Below, in pieces: positions 14,561 to 19,838 of a DNA stretch of 19,838 nt. Position numbers and translations under genes: made by a program. The notes under the pieces are model-generated. The model was given only the letters and a program-made list of their open reading frames with translations. It was not told where the DNA came from and searched no databases. Source of the DNA: CBDULX01 sp965368175 (lineage in GTDB: Bacteria > Pseudomonadota > Gammaproteobacteria > SZUA-229); assembly GCA_965368175.1 (NCBI GenBank), contig CBDULX010000029.1, positions 1 to 19,838 of the forward strand. The letters run 5' to 3'. Numbering within the stretch: the stretch's first letter is position 1; every line of letters starts with the position of its first letter.

Positions 14561-16174
14561 TTATGGCATGTCCAGATTTCGTTCCGGGCGACTGAAGCTA
14601 TGACACCAGGAACAGTCTTTGCCTTTTGAATTTACATGCTTGTCATGGATGGACCTGTAATCATAGTCCTTGGCACCACTCACGATATCTGTCAGTTTTT
14701 CACCTTCATGACATTGTCCACAAACCGCTGTTTTCGTGCCATTGAGGTTATAACCCAGGCTACCCTGCAAATCCATGCGTGAGGTATTGTTATGACAATC
14801 GCTACAAGCTAACCGGTCATCGCTGTTGCCGCTACCATGGTTGATCATCTGATAAGTGTCGGTAGTGACCCATCCATAGTTTTCGTCGGCGCTATAGCCC
14901 ATATTAACCAGACCATTTTTTACCGAAGTGGTGACGTTGCCGGTGTTCTTTAAATACTCGAAGGTGTCCAGTGCTATCAGGCGTTTATCAGCAGTGGTCA
15001 TAGGCTGTACGGCGGTCTTGTATTTAAAGGGATACAATTTTCCGTCAGTGACATCACCTAGAGGAATTGATGTCGGATAGGTGCCTTTATCTGCATCATA
15101 GGTGCGTGAAGCATCATCACCCAGCAGGTAATTATCACTCTTGCGATTCCACCATTTGTACTCGGGTATCAGATTGCTGGCTTTATCGGTATGAGGATGG
15201 CCGGGGCAGGGATTAGCTTCGCTACAGGTGGTGGCATCGGTGCCATCATGATGAGTGGCCCAATCCCGGTGCGTTTCTGTGGCGACTTTGGCATAAGTTG
15301 GGATATGGCAACTCTGGCAGGCGATATGATCGAGATGATGACGAACTTCAGTAGGGTGTTCGTTGACATCATCGGCATGACAGTTAGTGCAGCTTAATTC
15401 AGCGCCCCGTGCCAGGTCATCGGTGGGGCGTATATCCGATCCTTTACCAATAGTTTTGTGGTTCTCGAAAGTGTGGCATGACTGGCAGGACAGATTAGCG
15501 CCAGTAGAACTCATATGATAATCAAAGTGACTGTCGGTATTGTTGGCCAGAGCCAGGGACAGATCACCGCGCTTCACACCATCACCACCACCGGCTTTGG
15601 CATGGCAGGACAGGCAGCTAGCACGAGTGGGTTCATGGATGTTCTGTACCATGTTGTCGGTAGGATTATCCACACCCATAGTGCCATCGGCTAGACGTTT
15701 TCTTGTAGTGGAGTATTCTTCGTTGTGACAGACCAGGCAGTCAATGTTCTCCAGCCCCGCAGTAATGTCGTCTGGGCGTTTTCCAAGTCCGGCATGACAG
15801 GAACCACATACAGGCCAGTTGCCTTCGATATTGACACAATAACTGTTAACGGCGTTGGTAAGCTTGCCCTGTAAGATGAACTCACCATTGGTCATGTCCG
15901 GTGCTTCACCCAGCCATTTGTAGTGGGTGGATGCATGAACCTGATTGGCTTCATCGTCGTGACAACCAATACAGTTGTTCGGGTACTCCGAAAAAACCAG
16001 ACCAGCATGGTGGTCCTCAGAAGGAGGTTCTGTACCTGGATTCGATCCAGATCCTGAATCTGTTTGTTCAGTGTTATCGGATTCGTCATCTGGCACGTCT
16101 TCTGCCGGATTACAGGATGTTAGTGCAAATATAAATAAAATAAATACCGCAGAGATGCTCAGCTTGTTGGTCAT
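14561..16174 (-). CDS. Lipoprotein ten-heme cytochrome c, octaheme tetrathionate reductase-like family
   Basis: The 537-residue paralogue of the 12215-13762 product is the same protein by eye over most of its length after residue 55, with the ten CxxCH motifs at 68, 123, 146, 187, 230, 262, 286, 457, 485 and 521. It differs at the N-terminus: the signal sequence ends in a lipobox (LTSC, Cys21), followed by Asn and an acidic Ser/Gly/Pro-rich linker (about 24-55). It is therefore predicted to be lipid-anchored. Asn at +2 does not specify inner-membrane retention in E. coli, so the outer membrane is likely. CTGGAGA precedes the ATG. The conserved cysteine pair C317-x5-C323-PGH matches the paralogue. 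The two probably arose by tandem duplication and now occupy different compartments or faces of the envelope. Confidence 0.88.
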   Translation of the reverse strand: MTNKLSISAVFILFIFALTSCNPAEDVPDDESDNTEQTDSGSGSNPGTEPPSEDHHAGLVFSEYPNNCIGCHDDEANQVHASTHYKWLGEAPDMTNGEFILQGKLTNAVNSYCVNIEGNWPVCGSCHAGLGKRPDDITAGLENIDCLVCHNEEYSTTRKRLADGTMGVDNPTDNMVQNIHEPTRASCLSCHAKAGGGDGVKRGDLSLALANNTDSHFDYHMSSTGANLSCQSCHTFENHKTIGKGSDIRPTDDLARGAELSCTNCHADDVNEHPTEVRHHLDHIACQSCHIPTYAKVATETHRDWATHHDGTDATTCSEANPCPGHPHTDKASNLIPEYKWWNRKSDNYLLGDDASRTYDADKGTYPTSIPLGDVTDGKLYPFKYKTAVQPMTTADKRLIALDTFEYLKNTGNVTTSVKNGLVNMGYSADENYGWVTTDTYQMINHGSGNSDDRLACSDCHNNTSRMDLQGSLGYNLNGTKTAVCGQCHEGEKLTDIVSGAKDYDYRSIHDKHVNSKGKDCSWCHSFSRPERNLDMP

Positions 16175-16221
16175 GGCCTGTCTCCAGCTTTTTTGTTATG
16201 GGTACTTATGTATCAGAAGCT

Positions 16222-16235
16222 TTGATACAAATTGA
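16222..16235. promoter_or_regulatory. Weak FNR-like site upstream of the lipoprotein cytochrome gene
   Basis: TTGATACAAATTGA matches TTGAT-N4-ATCAA at 8 of 10 defined positions, 48-61 bp upstream of the start at 16174. Such a site would fit oxygen control of a respiratory cytochrome. The match is imperfect, in AT-rich DNA. Confidence 0.3.
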
Positions 16236-16588
16236 TTACAATGTGCGTATATATCTATATGTAATAAAAGCATGGATGTGGTGCTTTATTTGTGAACCTG
16301 TATCAGGTTTTTTATCTCTATGAGGATATTTAATCAATGATTGATCTGGGTTAGTTTTCATAAAGAAATAGTGAATGTCACGGATCATAAATTGAAAAAC
16401 GTGACTGACTTAACATCTATCAGTGCCTTAATATCAACAAGTTATTTTTAAATGAATTTTCACTGCTGCCCCGTTAACTTACGCTTAACATTAGCAAAGC
16501 GTTACTGAGTCGATAGAAAAACAAAATTTTTTTTTTGGAGGCATGAAATCATACAACTTATCAATAATGAATCTATCAAGGAATTCGG

Positions 16589-16692
16589 CGTCATACCGGC
16601 ATGTTTTTAGCCGGTATCCATATATTAGTGGTCGCATTAAGTCAGTTTTTCGACTGGCTGATAGATGGATTCCGGCATTCGCCGGAATGACG
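16589..16692. repeat. Dispersed inverted repeat, CGTCATtCCGGC type
   Basis: The ends are inverted: CGTCATACCGGCATG at the left, and GCATTCGCCGGAATGACG at the right. Inner arms CCGGTATCCAT and ATGGATTCCGG lie around a middle segment. This is a hairpin repeat type common in many bacterial genomes. Reading through its right arm gives the spurious WIPAFAGMT peptide. It is a related type to the repeat at 18880-18990. Confidence 0.75.
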
Positions 16693-16775
16693 AGTTAACA
16701 GGGTAGTGATGAATTTTTATACGTATGAATACAGTAGTTAATTAAGACTGGTCAATAAAAACAAGAATCTGATAT

Positions 16776-16794
16776 GATAATGATTCTCGTTATT
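16776..16794. promoter_or_regulatory. Fur-box-like site upstream of the GNAT gene
   Basis: GATAATGATTCTCGTTATT matches the 19-bp Fur consensus GATAATGATAATCATTATC at 15 positions as counted by eye. It ends 16 bp before the GTG start at 16811 and overlaps the alternative upstream TTG codon at 16793, arguing that the GTG is the real start. It suggests iron-dependent repression of the following gene or genes. Confidence 0.55.
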
Positions 16795-16810
16795 GTTAAA
16801 GGGAATAAAT

Positions 16811-17350
16811 GTGAAACCAATAGCTGAGTCGCTGAACATTCGAATGGCCAGGGATGACGACGCCGAGGCCATTACAAAACTGGTCAATCAGGCCTATAGA
16901 TCTAAATTGATCAATAAAGGCTGGACCAACGAATCTGAACTGGTGGCCGGAAGTCGTATTGATAATAATTCAGTTAAGCTATTAATCCATAAGCCACAAT
17001 CAGTAGTGTTACTGGCGATAATAGATGAACAGCTAATAGCCTGTGTACATTTGTTAAAAACCGATGACCGGGTTTATCTTGGGATGCTGTCGGTGAATCC
17101 CGAAGTTCAGGGTATGGGTATAGGTAAGCGAATGTTAGAACTGGCCGAAGACTATGCCTGGAACAACATGGCTGCAGTTACCATTATTATGGATGTAATT
17201 AGTCAACGTGCAGAGCTGATATCATTCTACCAACGACGTGGTTATCAGATCCATAACCAGCCTGAAGAATATCCGATTCATCTTAATGTGGGTAGGCCCT
17301 TGCAGGATAATTTAACGGTTCAGCAGCTGGTGAAAAGTAAACTGGCTTAA
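16811..17350 (+). CDS. GNAT-family N-acetyltransferase
   Basis: With a GTG start at 16811 (AAGGGA just upstream) the protein has 179 residues. The frame is open to a TTG at 16793, but that codon sits in the Fur-box-like site. It opens with NIRMARDDDAEAITKLVNQAYRS (about 9-31), a typical GNAT N-terminus. The acetyl-CoA-binding motif A is LGMLSVNPEVQGMGIGKRML (90-109, Q-x-x-G-x-G), and a C-terminal SFYQRRGYQI (138-147) completes the fold. The substrate is unknown. It lies upstream of a P-loop protein and a YiiD_C thioesterase on the same strand. E. coli YiiD (FabY) is a fusion of a GNAT domain and that thioesterase domain, so this may be the split equivalent of its N-terminal half. Confidence 0.85.
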   Translation: MKPIAESLNIRMARDDDAEAITKLVNQAYRSKLINKGWTNESELVAGSRIDNNSVKLLIHKPQSVVLLAIIDEQLIACVHLLKTDDRVYLGMLSVNPEVQGMGIGKRMLELAEDYAWNNMAAVTIIMDVISQRAELISFYQRRGYQIHNQPEEYPIHLNVGRPLQDNLTVQQLVKSKLA

Positions 17351-17417
17351 GAAGTGTGACATCTGTAGTTTGTGTTTTGAAAAAATTAACAATTTTTTTA
17401 TAGATAAGGATATAACT

Positions 17418-17912
17418 ATGACAAATGCAGCAACCTTACATTTTATATGTGGAAAACTGGCATCCGGCAAAACCACTCTGGCGAAAACCATTGAAAAACA
17501 GACGGAATCAGTTTTTATCTGTGAGGATATGTGGCTATCGAGACTGTATCCTGGTTTTATAAACAATTTTCATGACTATCTCAAGCATTCATCGGATTTC
17601 AGGAATGCAATCGAACATCATGTTCAGAATTTATTGAAGAACGGAGTTTCTGTGGTACTCGATTTTGCTGGTAATATGCAAGGCGAACGAAAGTGGGTTA
17701 AAGGAATATATGAATCTGTTGGTGCTGATCATTTATTGCATTATATCGATGCATCCGACACATTATGTAAAAAACAGCTGAGTGTTCGTAATCAGTCTGA
17801 TCTAAGTGTGAAAATGGAGATCAGTGATGAAGAGTTCGATACAATCACGGCATACTTTCAGCCACCACTGGAGACCGAAGGATTTCGTATGAAGTTGTAT
17901 GATGTCGGATAA
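17418..17912 (+). CDS. P-loop kinase-like ATPase (AAA_33 type)
   Basis: The 164-residue protein has a Walker A motif GKLASGKTT (12-20) and a Walker B-like VVLDFAGN (79-86), with an arginine in LSVRNQ (about 121-126) that could serve as a lid residue. This is the architecture of small zeta-toxin/AAA_33-type kinases of unknown substrate. The ATG at 17418 has AAGGA seven bases upstream; an in-frame ATG at 17370 adds 16 residues without family similarity. It follows the GNAT gene by 67 bp and precedes a MITE-like element and the thioesterase gene. Function is not established; phosphorylation of a small molecule or nucleotide is the family expectation. Confidence 0.75.
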   Translation: MTNAATLHFICGKLASGKTTLAKTIEKQTESVFICEDMWLSRLYPGFINNFHDYLKHSSDFRNAIEHHVQNLLKNGVSVVLDFAGNMQGERKWVKGIYESVGADHLLHYIDASDTLCKKQLSVRNQSDLSVKMEISDEEFDTITAYFQPPLETEGFRMKLYDVG

Positions 17913-17918
17913 TTTTAC

Positions 17919-18133
17919 TAAGGGAGCCTCTGCGCACCCAAAGGACATAAAGGCGAGTGAAGCGCACATTTGCTGCGTTTATTGCTATGGATAGCATGTA
18001 TGCCGGTTTTGCAGGGAGCAAAAACCGGTGCAAACCTTGTTAAGGACTAAGGCCATTAACTGCGCTTTGTGTCTTGCAACTGCACGCTTCAGGTCATGCA
18101 GAAGTCATTATAGAATTAATCAGAGGCTCCCTA
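17919..18133. mobile_element. MITE-like element, copy 2 (about 213 bp), upstream of the thioesterase gene
   Basis: TA-AGGGAGCCTCTG at the left (17919 on) and CAGAGGCTCCC-TA at the right (to 18133) are inverted ends with flanking TA dinucleotides. The part at 17959-18132 is the reverse complement of 6805-6979 with only six differences counted by eye, including a shared internal hairpin (CCGGTTTTTGC / GCAAAACCGG). The left 40 bp are different. There is no coding capacity; an open frame passing through it into the thioesterase is incidental. Confidence 0.8.
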
Positions 18134-18163
18134 TATTTGTTCTCGAGATATAAAGGTTTATGT

Positions 18164-18607
18164 GTGATCGATACTACATCACTACAAAAAATACTCAATG
18201 AAGAAATTCCCATTACCCGAGCGCTGGGTATCAGTGTTGATTATTTAACAGAAAATTCAATCATATTATCAGCACCACTGGCTAATAATATCAATCATAA
18301 ATCGACTGCCTTTGGTGGAAGTTTGTATTCAGTGGCTGTCCTGGCGGGCTGGGCTATGATTTATTCAATACTTGATTCATTGAATTTGCATGCCCATATC
18401 GTTATTCATGAAAGTGATATCCAGTATCTAAAGCCTGTTAACCAGGATATCCAGGCCAGCTGTAAAATTATAAATCACTCGGAGTTTGATAAAAAAATTA
18501 AGCTGTTCAAACGGAAAGGGATCAGTAGAATTATGTTGAATGTTGAGGTCAAAAATTCAGGTCAACTGGCTGTCAGGTTCACTGGGCAGTATGTAATCCA
18601 TAGCTAG
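18164..18607 (+). CDS. YiiD_C-domain thioesterase
   Basis: From the GTG at 18164 (AAAGG about 7 nt upstream) the protein has 147 residues, the size of one YiiD_C (PF09500) hot-dog-fold thioesterase domain. The signature NINHKSTAFGGSLYSVAVLAGW lies at about residues 42-63; ESDIQYLKPVN and the C-terminal FTGQYVIH also fit. In E. coli this domain is the C-terminal half of YiiD/FabY, a protein linked to fatty-acid initiation, fused to a GNAT domain. Here it stands alone, downstream of a separate GNAT gene. The frame continues upstream to 18074 inside the MITE-like element, but that region has no domain similarity. The stop TAG (18605-18607) is the first part of another MITE terminus. Confidence 0.85.
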   Translation: MIDTTSLQKILNEEIPITRALGISVDYLTENSIILSAPLANNINHKSTAFGGSLYSVAVLAGWAMIYSILDSLNLHAHIVIHESDIQYLKPVNQDIQASCKIINHSEFDKKIKLFKRKGISRIMLNVEVKNSGQLAVRFTGQYVIHS

Positions 18608-18618
18608 GGAGCCTCTGA
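18605..18618. repeat. Isolated MITE terminus at the thioesterase stop codon
   Basis: TAGGGAGCCTCTGA equals the terminal sequence, with its flanking TA, of the elements at 6803-7124 and 17919-18133. No matching inverted end was found within the following few hundred bases, so it is a remnant or the end of a different element. Its TAG serves as the gene's stop codon. Confidence 0.6.
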
Positions 18619-18655
18619 GAAACCCATTTTTGTAGAGCTATTCTGTATATTTTGG

Positions 18656-18683
18656 TAACTGCTCAGTAATGACCGAGCAGTTA
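18656..18683. repeat. Perfect 9-bp hairpin downstream of the thioesterase gene
   Basis: TAACTGCTC (18656-18664) and GAGCAGTTA (18675-18683) pair around a 10-nt loop, about 50 nt after the stop codon. The following TTGCTGTG is not a T-run, so termination is possible but not clear. Confidence 0.45.
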
Positions 18684-18798
18684 TTGCTGTGAAAAACCCT
18701 GTAGTCATCTGTAGGCAAAGAGACTTGCTGGCACAGATGTTAAAATTTCGTGTCATTACTTCGGGCTCCTCGACTTTGTCTCCTGAGTTGTTCTACCT

Positions 18799-18871
18799 GC
18801 TGCATCAATGCAGCCGTGCCCTTCGACCTATGGGGCCAGGCAAAGCCTGTTTAAATCGTTCCAGACGATTT
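18799..18871. repeat. Cluster of three short perfect hairpins
   Basis: GCTGCAT-ca-ATGCAGC (18799-18814), CAGGC-aaa-GCCTG (18837-18849) and AAATCGT-tccag-ACGATTT (18853-18871) follow one another. Their density is notable and could reflect a structured RNA or a decayed mobile element. No known RNA family is recognised. Confidence 0.4.
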
Positions 18872-18879
18872 GATACCGT

Positions 18880-18990
18880 GCAGGTGGGAATCCAGCAATC
18901 TTGCATAATAAACCAGTCAATAACTTGCTGGATACCTGCCATTACACCAGGAGTACTTTGTCACTTCGTTCGGGCACGCAGGTATGACGT
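18880..18990. repeat. Dispersed inverted repeat, CCAGCAAG/GCAGGTATGACG type
   Basis: GCAGGT followed by ATCCAGCAA (18880-18898) pairs with TTGCTGGATACCTGC (18925-18939). The unit ends with GCACGCAGGTATGACG at 18975-18990. It is similar in style to the 16589-16692 repeat (CGTCAT end plus tATCCA-type inner arms). Confidence 0.6.
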
Positions 18991-19069
18991 ATTCCTTTTT
19001 TGAAATTGATGTCCATGTAACATCCGGCTTGCTTTTTCGTTATTAATTTAACCAGCAGAGCCTTTCTGG

Positions 19070-19531
19070 CTATTTTTTGGTTTTTTTCCCTGATACCATG
19101 TTCTTGATTTTTTGTATCTGTTCTTTTTCCCAACGCTCCCCGGCTGCGAGCATCAGCTTGGCTTTTTTCTCGCCCAGCTTCAGCAGCTCCTTTTCACGCT
19201 TAAGGGCATGGGACAGTTGTTCCCTGAGATGCTGTATCTCAGCTTTTGCCGCTTCTTTGACCAGTTTTATCTCTTCCTTTGCGGCATCTTTTGCAGATTT
19301 TAGCGTGTCTCGAGTTGAATTCATGTCTGCTTTAAATTTTTTCGACAGGGCTTTGCGTGCGGATACGGCCGATTTTTTGCTACTGGGCTTTTTTGGCGTC
19401 GAGGCAGTTTTTTTAGCGGTAGATTTTTTTGTCGATGATTTCTTCTTTGGGACGCTTTTTTTACGGGAAACAGCAGTGCTTTTTTTGCTGGATGCTTTTT
19501 TTGGGACAGGGACCTGTTGTTCTTCTGACAT
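19070..19531 (-). CDS. Lysine-rich histone-H1-like protein with C-terminal coiled coil
   Basis: The 153-residue protein begins with a short acidic tip (MSEEQQ). About 60 residues of Lys/Ser/Thr/Ala/Pro repeats (PKK, SKKS, TKKSTAKK) follow, resembling eukaryotic histone H1 tails and bacterial H1-like proteins. Residues about 68-140 are strongly helical and charged (heptad-like DAAKEEIKLVKEAAKAEIQHL and so on), consistent with a coiled coil. The C-terminus is again basic. It probably binds DNA non-specifically or another polyanion. AGAGGAG sits 8 nt before the ATG. The antisense frame over the same region is rich in Phe/Ser and is a shadow. No specific function is assigned. Confidence 0.8.
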   Translation of the reverse strand: MSEEQQVPVPKKASSKKSTAVSRKKSVPKKKSSTKKSTAKKTASTPKKPSSKKSAVSARKALSKKFKADMNSTRDTLKSAKDAAKEEIKLVKEAAKAEIQHLREQLSHALKREKELLKLGEKKAKLMLAAGERWEKEQIQKIKNMVSGKKTKK

Positions 19532-19624
19532 GGCGACGCTCCTCTGAGGGTGCTGGAAATCTTAACTTATTATAGATCCAAATTTGTAAAATACTCAAAA
19601 TAAATAATAAGGACTTCCCGAGGG

Positions 19625-19698
19625 TGATACAAGGTATTATCTGCCTGTCCTGGTAAATTATTGCGGATAATCAGGATCAGGGACTATAAGTTGTATCA
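19625..19698. repeat. Perfect 8-bp arms with inner complementarity
   Basis: TGATACAA (19625-19632) and TTGTATCA (19691-19698) are exact inverted arms. Inside, CTGTCCTG and CAGGATCAG are partly complementary, so a roughly 74-nt stem-loop is possible. It could be an operator pair or RNA structure upstream of the H1-like gene; evidence is limited. Confidence 0.35.
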
Positions 19699-19724
19699 GC
19701 TATTATGTGATAATCTTTAAACAT

Positions 19725-19763
19725 AGCCTGCATAAAACAATTACGACCTGATTTGGGGTTCCC
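19725..19763. repeat. Isolated terminus related to the element at 11963-12124
   Basis: The stretch AGCCTGCATAAAACAATTAC, followed by GACCTGATTTGGGGTTCCC, matches 12086-12123 at most positions. This is the right end of the same element family; its partner end is not seen within the window. Confidence 0.6.
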
Positions 19764-19838
19764 TTAACAGGCTTACTGGGGCTGACCAGCGTTAAAAAAC
19801 TGTTAATTTTATTCATAATATTATGTCTGACACTGTTA

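Larger units (their letters stand above)
16175..16792. other. Intergenic region upstream of the divergent lipoprotein cytochrome and GNAT genes
   Basis: About 600 bp without a credible gene. It holds the promoter side of the lipoprotein cytochrome gene with an FNR-like site (16222-16235), a T-run near 16527-16536, a dispersed inverted repeat (16589-16692) and a Fur-box-like site (16776-16794). Confidence 0.55.
18608..19069. other. Gene-free, hairpin-rich intergenic region
   Basis: About 460 bp. An open frame at 18689-19003 runs through palindromes and a dispersed repeat and has no domain-like content. The region holds a 9-bp hairpin TAACTGCTC / GAGCAGTTA (18656-18683), three short perfect hairpins (18799-18871), and an inverted repeat (18880-18990). 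Confidence 0.55.
19532..19838. other. Gene-free right edge
   Basis: About 300 bp with no credible gene. It contains the ribosome binding site and presumed promoter of the H1-like gene (minus strand), an inverted repeat TGATACAA / TTGTATCA (19625-19698) and an isolated MITE-type end (19725-19763). Confidence 0.5.

Noticed and set aside
16543..16698. 52-codon open frame with GGAGG upstream, ending in WIPAFAGMTS
   Set aside because: The C-terminal peptide is the well-known translation of a dispersed inverted repeat, and the GGAGG is only 2 nt from the ATG. It is not a gene.
18074..18163. Upstream ATG start for the thioesterase frame
   Set aside because: The ATG lies inside the second MITE copy. 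The GTG at 18164 has a ribosome site and matches the domain start.
18656..18990. CRISPR-like or tandem repeat array in the hairpin-rich region
   Set aside because: The hairpins differ in sequence and spacing, and there is no repeated unit with spacers. No CRISPR array was seen anywhere in the window.
18689..19003. 104-codon plus-strand open frame between the thioesterase and H1-like genes
   Set aside because: It runs through palindromes and a dispersed repeat, has no ribosome site, and shows no domain-like sequence.

Overview
The window looks like part of a gammaproteobacterial chromosome with moderate to low GC. The glycolate oxidase subunits follow the E. coli GlcD-GlcE-GlcF order and motifs closely. 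Decaheme cytochromes, many short dispersed repeats and a YiiD-type thioesterase fit a free-living, respiratory gammaproteobacterium. That placement is an inference, and no rRNA or tRNA is present to test it. No phage, plasmid, CRISPR or complete insertion sequence was found.

Layout. 1-3000 (plus strand): an orphan periplasmic binding protein, then three small genes (DUF427, a GFA/CENP-V-fold zinc protein, and a double-CDGSH iron-sulfur protein) ending at a bidirectional terminator. 3007-11023 (minus strand): a carbon-metabolism block read in the order transketolase/phosphoketolase-like ThDP enzyme, DUF1537 four-carbon acid-sugar kinase, glcD, glcE, glcF. An IclR-family regulator (11223-11975) is divergent from it. 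12215-16174 (minus strand): two tandem paralogous ten-heme cytochromes of the octaheme tetrathionate reductase-like family, one with a plain signal peptide and one a lipoprotein, each with the same terminator hairpin. 16811-18607 (plus strand): a GNAT acetyltransferase behind a Fur-box-like site, a P-loop kinase-like protein, and a stand-alone YiiD_C thioesterase. 19070-19531 (minus strand): a lysine-rich histone-H1-like protein.

How the genes may work together. GlcDEF oxidises glycolate to glyoxylate. The neighbouring ThDP enzyme could move a two-carbon ketol unit onto glyoxylate, giving 3-oxotetronate. Some DUF1537 kinases phosphorylate exactly that compound, and its 4-phosphate is decarboxylated to DHAP in known pathways. 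The IclR regulator, from a family with glyoxylate-sensing members, sits at the divergent promoter with three matching candidate half-sites. This route is a chemically consistent hypothesis and not a demonstrated pathway.

The intergenic DNA is unusually repeat-rich. There are two near-identical MITE-like elements with TA-flanked ends, each placed just upstream of a gene start. A related element contributes the stop codon of the IclR gene, and an isolated terminus contributes the stop codon of the thioesterase gene. Several hairpin-type dispersed repeats separate the genes of the glycolate block.
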